A stretch of DNA of 9,081 nucleotides from Actinomycetes bacterium (GCA_023436925.1 JAEZHJ010000123.1:1-9081); one strand, 5' to 3'; shown: positions 1-7,577, numbered from the stretch's first letter. Made by a program: numbers and translations. Notes: generated by a model not told the origin, from the sequence alone.

Positions 1-2
1 GG

Positions 3-137
3 CGGCGCTCCGGCGGCGGACCGGGCACCCCGCCAGCCGTCGACAGCGAGGGCAGTGCTCCGGACGGCGACGACCAGGCCACCCCGCCCGAGGCCGGCGG
101 CCAGTCCAGCCCGCCCGAGGCCGGCCCCCGGGCCTGA
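3..137 (+). CDS. 3' end of an unidentified CDS with a disordered Pro/Gly/acidic tail (partial)
   Basis: Only the last 44 codons and a TGA stop (135-137) are in the window; the gene begins to the left of it. The frame was chosen because nearly every third codon position is G or C and because it gives a balanced tail of Pro, Gly, Asp, Glu, Ser and Ala; the other open frame gives an Arg/Pro-rich chain typical of a shadow. The tail has no hydrophobic or structured segment and contains an in-frame duplication: the 15-base string at 84-98 recurs at 111-125, giving PPEAG twice at a 9-residue period. Such tails are common at the C-termini of actinobacterial membrane, secreted or regulatory proteins, but nothing here identifies the family. 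The stop lies 51 bases before the next gene, in the same frame, so the two could be co-transcribed. No function can be given. Confidence 0.6.
   Translation, partial: RRSGGGPGTPPAVDSEGSAPDGDDQATPPEAGGQSSPPEAGPRA
84..125 (+). repeat. In-frame 15-bp direct repeat coding PPEAG
   Basis: The sequence CCGCCCGAGGCCGGC occurs at 84-98 and again, identically, at 111-125. The 27-base offset keeps the frame, so the protein tail carries two PPEAG motifs nine residues apart. This is probably a small slippage-type duplication in a disordered tail. Confidence 0.75.
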
Positions 138-176
138 CGCGGACCGCCGCAAACCGGTAGGGCCGGGCCCCCCCGT

Positions 177-182
177 TATGCT
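177..182 (+). promoter_or_regulatory. Candidate -10 box (TANNNT) for a leaderless start
   Basis: TATGCT at 177-182 fits the actinobacterial -10 pattern TANNNT and ends six bases before the ATG at 189. Initiation about seven bases past the box would start transcription at the A of the ATG and give a leaderless mRNA. In support, no Shine-Dalgarno-like sequence lies within 15 bases of that ATG (the nearest purine run, GGTAGGG, is about 25 bases away). No good -35 hexamer is seen. Chance occurrence is possible because the motif has only three fixed bases. Confidence 0.4.
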
Positions 183-188
183 GCGCGC

Positions 189-1865
189 ATGCTGTCACGC
201 CTGCGCGGGCTGGCCGGCCGCGGCCTGAAGAAGGGCGGGAAGGCGCCGGAGACAACCACCCTCACCCTGTCCTTCACCACCGCCGACGACTTCGCCGCCT
301 TCATCGACGACCCCCGCGCCCGCATCGAGTACGGCGCACTGGAACTGCGGCTCGACCCGTGGTTCCCCGCCCAGCCGCAGTGGACCGGCCGGCTCGGCAC
401 CCTGCCCGGGGTGCGGACGCTGGCCGCCGAGTTCGACCCGGAGGGACGCACCGCGGAACTGAGCCTCGAACTGGCCGAGCCGTTGCCGGGCGCCGCCCTG
501 GTCGCTGCCGCCTTCGGGGTGTTCTACCCGCACCGCCGCAGCACCGGCTTCCTCACCGACGAGGTGGGGATCCACCCCGGCGCCCCGTCCGACCTGCGCT
601 GGCACCCCGGCGGCGGCGTCCGCGACCTGCTGCCCCCCAAGCTCAAGCCGCGCCGCTACACCGACTACGAGCTGCTGGTCGGCCCCGAGGGCGACCAGTG
701 GCTGGGCGACCGCGACGGTGTCCCCCGGGCTGTCGAGCGGCCCGCGGCGCCCCCGCTGCTGATCGATCCCAAGATCCACCGGCCGGTCGAGCGTCGCCAG
801 CCCTCGCCCGAGACCCTCTCGGCCACCGCCGCCGTCCACGGCGAGCGGCTCGTCGTCCGCACCGGCGACCAGGTCCTGATCGACAAGCCGGTCCAGGCCA
901 GCCTGACCGCCACCGACCTGCGCCGGCTGCTGCTGGTCACCGACATCGACGCCTCCGGCATGACCATCGACCAGGCCGGCAGCACCCGGCTCGCCGAACT
1001 GGCCGCCTACGGGGCGGTGCTGCACGACGCGCCGGCCGCCCCCGCGCTCGACCCGGCGCTGGCCGAGCTGGTCGCCCGGCCGTTCGGCGCGCCGTCCTTC
1101 CTCGACCACATCAACCGGTCGCTGCACCAGGTCCGCGCGGTGATGCGCGCCCACACCCGGGTGCTGACCACCCAGCCGCCGCCCTCGGTCTCGGTGCTCC
1201 TGCCCACCGTGCGTCCCGACCTGCTCGGCCGCATCCTGGGCCAGCTCGCCGAACAGGACCACCCCGACCTGGAGGTCGTGGTCGGTTGCCACGGCTTCGA
1301 ACCGCCCGCCCGGGAGTCCTTGCCCGAGCCCGTCCAGCGCATCCTTGGGCCGATGCTGCAGCTGGACCGCGAGCTCACCCTCGGCGCCGTGCTGGGACGG
1401 CTGTCCGCGGCGGCCGGCGGCGATCTGCTGTCGAAGGTGGACGACGACGACTGGTACGGCCCCCACCACCTCAGCGACCTGGTCACCGCCTGGCACTACG
1501 CCGACGCCCAACTGGTCGGCCGGATGCTGTCCCTGGTCCACTTCGAGGAGAGCGACACCCTCGTGGTGCGGCGGCTCTTCCTGGAGGGCTACCGCTGGCG
1601 CACCGCGGGCGGCGGGTCGATGATCGGACGCCACGACCTGGCGGCGATCGGCGGCTGGCGTCCGCAGTACTGGGCCGAGGACCGCGGAATCTGGCTGCGG
1701 CTGCAGCAGGCCGGCGGACTGTCCTACACCTGCACCGGCCCCGGCTACATCCACGCCCGCCACGTCGAACCGCACACCTGGGCGGTCAAGGAGGGCCACT
1801 TCGAGCAGACCTTCGTGGAGACCACGCTGCCCGGGATCCCGCGGGCCGCCTACGGCGTGATGTGA
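189..1865 (+). CDS. Glycosyltransferase with C-terminal GT2-like (GT-A) domain and long uncharacterised N-terminal region
   Basis: This 558-residue protein has no signal peptide or membrane helix. Residues 1-24 are basic, and about 25-225 form a region I do not recognise, rich in beta-type segments. About 225-320 contain a Rossmann-like stretch (LLLVTDIDASG, then ELAAYGAVLHD). The C-terminal catalytic domain begins near residue 333 with SVSVLLPTVRP, a typical GT-A first strand. SKVDDDDWY at 415-423 supplies the Asp-rich DXD-type metal/nucleotide-sugar motif, and WAEDRGIW at 495-502 supplies the Glu-Asp pair seen near the acceptor site of GT2 enzymes. It is therefore predicted to transfer a sugar from a nucleotide sugar; donor and acceptor are unknown. 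The ATG at 189 is the first possible start after the in-frame stop at 135. It converges on a TagE/TarM-like gene only 18 bases away and lies in a teichoic-acid-type locus, suggesting a role in wall polymer glycosylation. GT2-like assignment is firm, the role inferred. Confidence 0.88.
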   Translation: MLSRLRGLAGRGLKKGGKAPETTTLTLSFTTADDFAAFIDDPRARIEYGALELRLDPWFPAQPQWTGRLGTLPGVRTLAAEFDPEGRTAELSLELAEPLPGAALVAAAFGVFYPHRRSTGFLTDEVGIHPGAPSDLRWHPGGGVRDLLPPKLKPRRYTDYELLVGPEGDQWLGDRDGVPRAVERPAAPPLLIDPKIHRPVERRQPSPETLSATAAVHGERLVVRTGDQVLIDKPVQASLTATDLRRLLLVTDIDASGMTIDQAGSTRLAELAAYGAVLHDAPAAPALDPALAELVARPFGAPSFLDHINRSLHQVRAVMRAHTRVLTTQPPPSVSVLLPTVRPDLLGRILGQLAEQDHPDLEVVVGCHGFEPPARESLPEPVQRILGPMLQLDRELTLGAVLGRLSAAAGGDLLSKVDDDDWYGPHHLSDLVTAWHYADAQLVGRMLSLVHFEESDTLVVRRLFLEGYRWRTAGGGSMIGRHDLAAIGGWRPQYWAEDRGIWLRLQQAGGLSYTCTGPGYIHARHVEPHTWAVKEGHFEQTFVETTLPGIPRAAYGVM

Positions 1866-1867
1866 AC

Positions 1868-1882
1868 CCGGCGGTGAGCCGG
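1868..1882. terminator. Short hairpin between convergent genes, possible bidirectional terminator
   Basis: CCGGC (1868-1872), loop GGTGA, GCCGG (1878-1882) fills almost all of the 18 bases between the stop codons of two convergent genes. The stem is only five pairs and no T-tract follows on either strand, so it would be a weak terminator. The GAGCCGGCTC palindrome (1876-1885) is a competing fold that runs into the last codon of the minus-strand gene. The call rests mainly on position. Confidence 0.3.
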
Positions 1883-1883
1883 C

Positions 1884-3545
1884 TCAGGACTGCTTGGCGG
1901 CCAGCTCGTTGAACAGCGCCGCCCAGCGGGCCGCGAAGTGCTCCTCGTCGAAGTCCACCACCCGGCGTACCGCCGCCTGCGAGGCGGCCTCCAGCAGCGG
2001 GCGGTCCGGCAGCAGCGCGGCGATCCGCTCGCCCATCGCCCGCCGGTCGCCGAACGGCACCAGGAAGCCGTCGACCCCGTCGGTGATCACGTCCGCCGGG
2101 CCGTAGCGCAGGTCGTAGCTGACCACCGGGCAGCCGTACCCCATCGCCTCCAGCAGGGTCAGCGGGGCGCCCTCGAAGCGGCTGGTCATCATGCACAGCG
2201 AGGCGCGCTGGTAGGCCAGGCCGGGCCGGCGGGTGAAGCCCATCAGGGTCACCACCTTGCGCAGCCCCAGGTCGGCGATCAGCTGCCGCAGCGGCCCCAG
2301 GTCGGGCCCGGTGCCGTAGATCTCCAGCCGCGCCTGCGGAAGCTTGGCGTGCACCCGGGCGAAGGCCTCGATCGCGTGGTCGACCTGCTTCTGGTAGTCC
2401 AGCCGGGCCATCATGATGACCAGGTTCGGGTCCCGCTCCACCCCCGGCTCGGGGACGGCCGGACGGGCGGCGTGCGGCACCACCTTGAAGGTCTCGGTGC
2501 GGCCGTACTTCACCTCGGCCTCGGCGCGCTGGGTGGCGGTCAGGAAGACGATGGCGTCCACCTTCCTGCGCGCCTCGAAGACCGGACGGAAGGTCGGCCG
2601 GACCGCCCGAAGGTCGTCGTAGGGCTCCTTGATGTGCGCGTTGTGGATCACGAACAGCCGCCGGGCCAGCGGGTTGGAGTAGCCGATCAGGTAGCGATCC
2701 ACCAGCCGGTCCTCGCTGGTCACGAAGGCGGGGGAGTCGCCGATCAGCCGGTCCAGGCACAGGTGGTTGATCTGGTCGAGGTTGTCGTGCACCTCCACCG
2801 GCGCGCCCGCGCCGTCGAACACCGTCACCCGGTCGACCTCGAGCAGCAGGGTGTCGGGGTCGACGATCCACCAGATGTTGAACGCCGGGGTCTGGTCGGC
2901 GCGGTAGTGGATCTCCTGCCGCGGCAGGTTGTAGTGCAGGTCCATGTAGATCCGCCGCCGCAGCGTGCCGTTGGGACGGAACTCCTCGCGCAGTGTCCGG
3001 CCCCGGTTCGGGTTGAACCAGTCGCGGACGATCAGCCGTCCGGCATGGTCGAACCGCTTGTACACGTGGTACAGGCCGTCGGCGTCGAAGTAGCGGTACA
3101 CCGGCTGGTCGTCGTCCCGGATCCAGTGCAGGCCGGGCTCGTCGACCGGGTGGACGATCGGCGGGCCGTCGTAGCTGGTGTCGTCGGGGTAGTAGTCGTG
3201 CAGGCAGGCCAGCCGCATCGTGTCGTCGATCACGCCCCGCTCGCGCAGGCCGTGCTCGATGTCGGCCAGCTCCGAGGAGTGCAGGAAGGTGACCAGGGTC
3301 TGGTCGGTGACGCCGTGGGCGGCCAGCACCCGCATCTTGGCGAAGATGGACGCCGACCGGCCCGCGAAATGCCGCGGCAGCGCGTTCACGCAGTACAGGT
3401 AGCGACCCGGCGGAAAGGCCGACGGCTCCGGCACCGGCTCAAGGGGACGAATCGTCACCGGCGCGCCCGGTTGGGTACGGTTGCCGGTGGCCGCGGCGGA
3501 GCGGGTCTTGCGCAGGACGCGACGTACCGGGTCCGGCACCCGCAT
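1884..3545 (-). CDS. GT4 glycosyltransferase of the TagE/TarM (teichoic acid alpha-glycosyltransferase) type
   Basis: The 553-residue protein has the GT-B layout of teichoic acid alpha-glycosyltransferases. An N-terminal Rossmann half starts around residue 48 (RYLYCVNALP). It is interrupted at about 145-255 by a beta-rich insert with repeated Phe-Asp/Asn-x-x-Gly turns, as in the DUF1975 region of TagE, TarM and GtfA. The C-terminal donor half contains MARLDYQKQ at 379-387 (Arg381 and Lys386 in the phosphate-binding positions) and the retaining-enzyme EX7E motif at Glu458/Glu466 (RFEGAPLTLLEAMGYG). Family knowledge: TagE puts alpha-glucose on poly(glycerol phosphate), TarM alpha-GlcNAc on poly(ribitol phosphate), and relatives glycosylate Ser-rich adhesins. 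The neighbouring CDP-glycerol genes favour a glycerol-phosphate-type acceptor here (inference). The first 45 residues are basic and Pro-rich, probably disordered. The ATG at 3545 is fixed by a strong ribosome binding site; the frame stays open far upstream only as a GC-rich artefact. It is divergent from the next gene. Confidence 0.88.
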   Translation of the reverse strand: MRVPDPVRRVLRKTRSAAATGNRTQPGAPVTIRPLEPVPEPSAFPPGRYLYCVNALPRHFAGRSASIFAKMRVLAAHGVTDQTLVTFLHSSELADIEHGLRERGVIDDTMRLACLHDYYPDDTSYDGPPIVHPVDEPGLHWIRDDDQPVYRYFDADGLYHVYKRFDHAGRLIVRDWFNPNRGRTLREEFRPNGTLRRRIYMDLHYNLPRQEIHYRADQTPAFNIWWIVDPDTLLLEVDRVTVFDGAGAPVEVHDNLDQINHLCLDRLIGDSPAFVTSEDRLVDRYLIGYSNPLARRLFVIHNAHIKEPYDDLRAVRPTFRPVFEARRKVDAIVFLTATQRAEAEVKYGRTETFKVVPHAARPAVPEPGVERDPNLVIMMARLDYQKQVDHAIEAFARVHAKLPQARLEIYGTGPDLGPLRQLIADLGLRKVVTLMGFTRRPGLAYQRASLCMMTSRFEGAPLTLLEAMGYGCPVVSYDLRYGPADVITDGVDGFLVPFGDRRAMGERIAALLPDRPLLEAASQAAVRRVVDFDEEHFAARWAALFNELAAKQS

Positions 3546-3552
3546 GGGCCTG

Positions 3553-3560
3553 CTCCCTCC
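3553..3560 (-). promoter_or_regulatory. Ribosome binding site GGAGGGAG fixing the start at 3545
   Basis: On the minus strand GGAGGGAG lies seven bases before the ATG at 3545-3543. This decides the start, because the reading frame stays open for kilobases upstream with other possible start codons. Confidence 0.8.
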
Positions 3561-3574
3561 GCTCGATCTGCGAC

Positions 3575-3580
3575 AATCTA
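3575..3580 (-). promoter_or_regulatory. Candidate -10 box (TAGATT) for the TagE/TarM-like gene in the divergent gap
   Basis: The minus strand reads TAGATT at 3580-3575, matching TANNNT. A start about seven bases downstream would give a leader of roughly 20-25 bases carrying GGAGGGAG. This is the only AT-richer patch in the 87-bp gap, so the plus-strand promoter probably overlaps it (CAATCT at 3574-3579 is a poor candidate). No convincing -35 box is visible on either strand. Confidence 0.4.
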
Positions 3581-3632
3581 ACCATGTCGTCCCCCGCTGG
3601 GCGGCAGGCCCTGACGAGGCGAGAGGAAGAGA

Positions 3633-4967
3633 ATGCGCGTCATCACCTACGGCACCTTCGACCTGTTCCACGACGGCCACCGACGGCTGCTGGAACGTGC
3701 GAAAGCGCTGGGTGACCACCTCATCGTTGGCGTCACGACCGAGAACTACGACGACTCCCGCGGCAAGCTCAACGTCAGCCAGTCGCTGATGGACCGGATC
3801 CGCAACGTCCAGGAGTCCGGCCTGGCCGACGAGGTCATCATCGAGGAGTACGAGGGCCAGAAGGTCCAGGACATTCAGAAGCACGAGATCGACATCTTCG
3901 CGATCGGCTCGGACTGGCTGGGCAAGTTCGACTACCTCAAGGACTACTGCGAGGTGGTCTACCTGGAGCGCACCAAGGGCGTCTCCTCCACCCAGCTGCG
4001 CAACGAGGCCGGCGTCATCCGGCTCGGCGTGATCGGCTCGGGACGGATCGCCGCCCGGTTCGTCGGCGAGGCCCGCTACGTCTCCGGCGTCTCGGTGGAG
4101 GGGGTCTACAGCCGCCGCTTCGAGTCGGCCAAGGCGTTCGCCGAGCGGCTCGAGCTGCAGCGCGCCTCCGAGACCCTCGAGGAACTGTTCGAGACGGTGG
4201 ACGCGGTCTACATCGCCTCCCCCCACGGCACCCACTACGACTACGCCAGGAAGGCGATCGAGGCCGGCATCCACGTCCTGTGCGAGAAGCCGATGACCCT
4301 CTCCCGGGCCCAGACCGCCGAGCTGTTCGACCTCGCCGCCGAGCGGGGCGTCGTCCTGCTCGAGGCGGTCAAGACCGCCTTCGCGCCCGGCTTCCAGCGG
4401 ATGGTCGCGATCGCCCGCTCCGGGTCGATCGGCCAGATCCGCTCGGTGGACGCCACCTTCACCAAGCTGGTCGACCACGGCCGCGAACTGGAGGGCCCCG
4501 ACGGCGGCAGCATCTCCGAGCTGGCGACCTACCCGCTGCTGGCGGTGATCAAGCTGCTCGGCACCGACTTCACCGGGGTGCGCACCCACTCCTTCCGCCC
4601 CGAGGGCAGCCAGGTCGAGCAGTTCAGCCGGATCGACATCACCTACCCGCACGCGATCGCGTCCGCCCGCACCGGGATCGGGGTCAAGGCGGAGGGCGAG
4701 CTGGTCGTCGCCGGCACCCGCGGCTACGTCTACGTCCCGGCACCGTGGTGGCTCACCGAGTACTTCGAGACCCGGTTCGAGAACTCCTCGCAGAACAAGA
4801 AGTACTACTACAAGTTCGACGGCGACGGCCTGCGCTACGAACTGGCCGAGTTCTCGCTCATGATCCGCAGCGAGAACCGGGAGTCGTTCAAGCTGCGGGC
4901 CGCCGAATCGATCGCCATGGCCGACCTCATCGAGCGCGCCAGGGCGGACGCCGAAACGTTCAGCTAG
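3633..4967 (+). CDS. Fusion: glycerol-3-phosphate cytidylyltransferase (TagD-like) + Gfo/Idh/MocA oxidoreductase
   Basis: The 444-residue protein joins two enzymes without a break. Residues 1-125 match a complete TagD/GCT cytidylyltransferase: GTFDLFHDGH at 7-16 carries the HxGH signature (His13-His16) and RTKGVSST at 113-120 matches the second family motif (RTxGIST type). This domain is expected to make CDP-glycerol from CTP and sn-glycerol 3-phosphate. Residue 129 onward is a Gfo/Idh/MocA oxidoreductase: the NAD(P)-binding turn is VIGSGRIA at 133-140, CEKP at 217-220 is the family's Glu-Lys-Pro motif, and a beta-rich C-terminal domain completes it. Its substrate is unknown. The linker is only about eight residues and contains no internal start. 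The ATG follows the purine-rich AGAGGAAGAG; the gene lies 12 bases before the TagF-like gene, evidently one operon. A two-step route to a CDP-alditol is possible but inferred. Confidence 0.9.
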   Translation: MRVITYGTFDLFHDGHRRLLERAKALGDHLIVGVTTENYDDSRGKLNVSQSLMDRIRNVQESGLADEVIIEEYEGQKVQDIQKHEIDIFAIGSDWLGKFDYLKDYCEVVYLERTKGVSSTQLRNEAGVIRLGVIGSGRIAARFVGEARYVSGVSVEGVYSRRFESAKAFAERLELQRASETLEELFETVDAVYIASPHGTHYDYARKAIEAGIHVLCEKPMTLSRAQTAELFDLAAERGVVLLEAVKTAFAPGFQRMVAIARSGSIGQIRSVDATFTKLVDHGRELEGPDGGSISELATYPLLAVIKLLGTDFTGVRTHSFRPEGSQVEQFSRIDITYPHAIASARTGIGVKAEGELVVAGTRGYVYVPAPWWLTEYFETRFENSSQNKKYYYKFDGDGLRYELAEFSLMIRSENRESFKLRAAESIAMADLIERARADAETFS

Positions 4968-4979
4968 CCGAGGGGAGCC

Positions 4980-7571
4980 ATGGCTCAGAAGTTCAACCGG
5001 GTCGAATCGCTGGTCCGCAAGACCCTGCGGGCCCGCTCGGGGTTCTTCTACACCGGCTACCTCGCCGGCCGGCGGGTGGTGCGGGCCGTGGTCAACACCT
5101 TCACCGGGCGCTACCTCGGCTGGGTCGCCTGGCTGCAGTCGGCCCGGTGGACCGGCCCCACCACGCTGGAGATCACCGGCTGGGCCTACGAGCGCGGCAG
5201 CGGCAGCAACAAGGTGCGACCCACCATCACGGTCATCCTGCGCAACCGCCGCACCCGCCAGAAGGTCGAGGCGACCGCCCGGCACCGCTACGAGCGCGAC
5301 GCCAACGCCCGGGCCCGGCTGATGCCGGTCGACTACGGCAACTTCGGCTTCGCCGCCACCCTCGACCTGTCCGCCGTGCTGGCCGGCGCCGGCAAGGGCG
5401 AGTGGCAGGCGATGGTGCGGGTCGACTCCGGCGACCGGGTGGTGACCGGCCCGTTCCGCCACCTGGTGCGCACCACGTCCGCCGGCCACCTGACCGCCCG
5501 TACCGTCGACGGCGTCCTGCTGCTGCCGCGCTGGGACCGGCAGCTCGGCCTGGTGGTGGGCGCCGAGCGTCCGTCCGCCCTTGAGGTGGCCACCACGGTG
5601 ACCGGACGGACCCTCACCACCACCGTCGAGACCCGCGACTTCGCCGTGGCGCACGCCGCCCTGGTCTCGCCCCGTGGCCGGTTCGCCCTCGCGGTGACCG
5701 AGGTCGCTCCCGGGCGCTACGAACTCTCCGGCGAGTTGCCCGAGTGCGTCGCCGAGGGACCCACCTCCGTCGGCGAGCCGGGGGAGCGCGAGGGCGGCAA
5801 CTCCCCCGAGCTGCTCGGCGCGTCGCTGCCCGTGCTGAACCACCGGATCGAGGTGACCGACCCGGCCGGCAATGTCGCGCTGGTGGTGTCGAGCCTGGAC
5901 GAGGGCGACCGCAAGACCGATCCCGCCGAGGCCGTCTACCCCTACGCCGGCCCGGACGCCGCGCTGGTGATCCGGGACACCCCGGCGATGATGCTGGTGG
6001 ACGGGGTCGAGCTGGAGACCGGCGAGCGGGTCGGGCTGCGGCTGACCGGCCGCGTCCTGGGCAACCTGACCGAGGCGCGGCTGATGCTCACCGGCCCGCG
6101 GCTGGACATCCCCGCCGAGGTGGTGCCCGAGGGCGAGCGGTTCACCGCCTTTGTCCCGATGCTGGTCAGCGCCTGGGGCGGCCCGCCGCTGGCCCCGCAG
6201 ACCGGCCGCTACGTGTTGCGGGGGCAGACCGCCGACGGGGCCTGGTTCCGGGTCGGGGCCACCAGCCGGGTGATCCAGCAGACCCCGCAGCGGCTCGCGT
6301 CCCACTGGTTCACGCTGCGCACCGGGGTCGCCCCGGGCCGCCGGCTGATCTTCCAGCTCGCCGCTCCGCTGGGGGAGAAGGAGGTCGGCGACTACCAGCA
6401 GGCCGCGCTGAAGCTCAAGTACCACCGGTCCAGCCACTCCCCGGTCGAGGCGGTCTACTTCGAGAGCTTCAACGGCCGCGCCGCGACCTGCAACCCGTAC
6501 GCGCTCGACCGCGAGGTGGCCCGCCGCTTCCCCGACCTGCCGCGCTACTGGGGCGTCCTCGACCTGTCGGTCGAGGTGCCGGAGGGCTCGATCCCCGTCC
6601 TGAAGGGGACCAAGCAGTGGTGGGACGCCCGGTTCACCAGCCGGTACGTGATCACCAATGAATGGCTGCGGCAGAAGTTCAAGCACCAGCCCTTCCAGGT
6701 GGTGCTGCAGACCTGGCACGGCTCGATGTTCAAGCGGATCGGCCTCGACCGGCCGAACTTCAGCAAGGACGAGGAGCACTTCCTGGCGCTGGAGCGGGTC
6801 AAGTGGGACATCCTGCTGTCGCAGAACGAGCACTCCACGACGATCTTCCGGTCCGCCTACGCCTGGGACAAGCCGATCTGGACCGAGGGCTATCCCCGCA
6901 ACGACGTCCTGGTGACCGGCGACCGCGAGCCGATCCGGGAACTGCTCGGCATCCGTCCGGACCAGAAGGCGATCCTGTACGCCCCGACCTGGCGTGAGGA
7001 GCACGAGGAGGTCATGGTCGACTTCCTCGACCTGCCGGAGATGGCCCGCCAGCTCGGCGACGACTACGTCATCCTGCTGCGCGGCCATTCCCGCACCCTG
7101 CGCGGCGGCGACAACGTCCGGGTCCCCGGGGTGATCGACGTCACCAGCTACCCGCACACCGCTGACGTCTTCCTCGCTGCAGACGCGATGATCACCGACT
7201 ACTCCTCGGTGATGTTCGACTTCTCGGTGACCGGCCGTCCGATGATCTTCTTCACTCCGGACCTGTACAAGTACCGCGACCAGAGCCGCGGGGTGTACTT
7301 CGACCTGGCCGAACTCGCCCCCGGACCGGTGGCCTTCCACCAGTCGGAGGTGCTGGAGGCGATCCGCTCGCTGGAGTCCGACGTGCCGCGCTTCGCCGAA
7401 CGCTACGAGGCCTGGCGCGAGCGCTTCAACGCCCACGACGACGGCCACTCCGCCGAGCGCGTGGTGGAGCGGCTGTTCGCCCTGCCCAAGAAGGACGCCA
7501 CCGCAGCCGAGGTCGACCCGGCCTCGCTGGAGAAGACCGCTCGTCAGGCGCTGCGCATCCATCGCGACTGA
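4980..7571 (+). CDS. CDP-glycerol glycerophosphotransferase (TagB/TagF family) with beta-rich N-terminal extension
   Basis: This 863-residue enzyme should transfer glycerol phosphate from CDP-glycerol to a teichoic acid primer or growing chain at the inner membrane face. The transferase domain occupies about 470-840. F-N-G at 497-499 begins the family's conserved 'F(N/E)G...NP' segment. Then follow WHG at 579-581 (His580), GYPRND at 637-642, YAPTWRE at 667-673, RGHS at 701-704 (His703) and TDYSS at 739-743, matching the Glyphos_transf family. Residues 1-50 are Arg-rich with aromatics and may sit on the membrane; no true transmembrane helix or signal peptide is seen. About 52-450 look like two or three beta-sandwich modules (one at 52-155 with GWAYERG and DYGNFGF) joined by a Gly/Glu-rich linker near 265-280. 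The ATG follows GAGGGGAG closely, 12 bases after the fusion gene. Whether it primes (TagB) or polymerises (TagF) cannot be told; the acceptor is unknown. Confidence 0.9.
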   Translation: MAQKFNRVESLVRKTLRARSGFFYTGYLAGRRVVRAVVNTFTGRYLGWVAWLQSARWTGPTTLEITGWAYERGSGSNKVRPTITVILRNRRTRQKVEATARHRYERDANARARLMPVDYGNFGFAATLDLSAVLAGAGKGEWQAMVRVDSGDRVVTGPFRHLVRTTSAGHLTARTVDGVLLLPRWDRQLGLVVGAERPSALEVATTVTGRTLTTTVETRDFAVAHAALVSPRGRFALAVTEVAPGRYELSGELPECVAEGPTSVGEPGEREGGNSPELLGASLPVLNHRIEVTDPAGNVALVVSSLDEGDRKTDPAEAVYPYAGPDAALVIRDTPAMMLVDGVELETGERVGLRLTGRVLGNLTEARLMLTGPRLDIPAEVVPEGERFTAFVPMLVSAWGGPPLAPQTGRYVLRGQTADGAWFRVGATSRVIQQTPQRLASHWFTLRTGVAPGRRLIFQLAAPLGEKEVGDYQQAALKLKYHRSSHSPVEAVYFESFNGRAATCNPYALDREVARRFPDLPRYWGVLDLSVEVPEGSIPVLKGTKQWWDARFTSRYVITNEWLRQKFKHQPFQVVLQTWHGSMFKRIGLDRPNFSKDEEHFLALERVKWDILLSQNEHSTTIFRSAYAWDKPIWTEGYPRNDVLVTGDREPIRELLGIRPDQKAILYAPTWREEHEEVMVDFLDLPEMARQLGDDYVILLRGHSRTLRGGDNVRVPGVIDVTSYPHTADVFLAADAMITDYSSVMFDFSVTGRPMIFFTPDLYKYRDQSRGVYFDLAELAPGPVAFHQSEVLEAIRSLESDVPRFAERYEAWRERFNAHDDGHSAERVVERLFALPKKDATAAEVDPASLEKTARQALRIHRD

Positions 7572-7577
7572 CGGCTC

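Noticed and set aside
195..1799. Long minus-strand open frame antisense to the GT2-like gene
   Set aside because: Composition is shadow-like (Gly, Ala, Val, Gln, Asp and Arg-rich) with no recognisable motif, whereas the plus strand carries glycosyltransferase motifs.
1884..7562. A single minus-strand open frame of almost 5.7 kb running through three genes
   Set aside because: Only its 3' part (1884-3545) is a real gene, with its own ribosome binding site. The rest lies antisense to two clearly identified genes and translates to a repetitive Gly/Ala/Val/Asp/Gln/His-rich chain, the usual GC-rich shadow.
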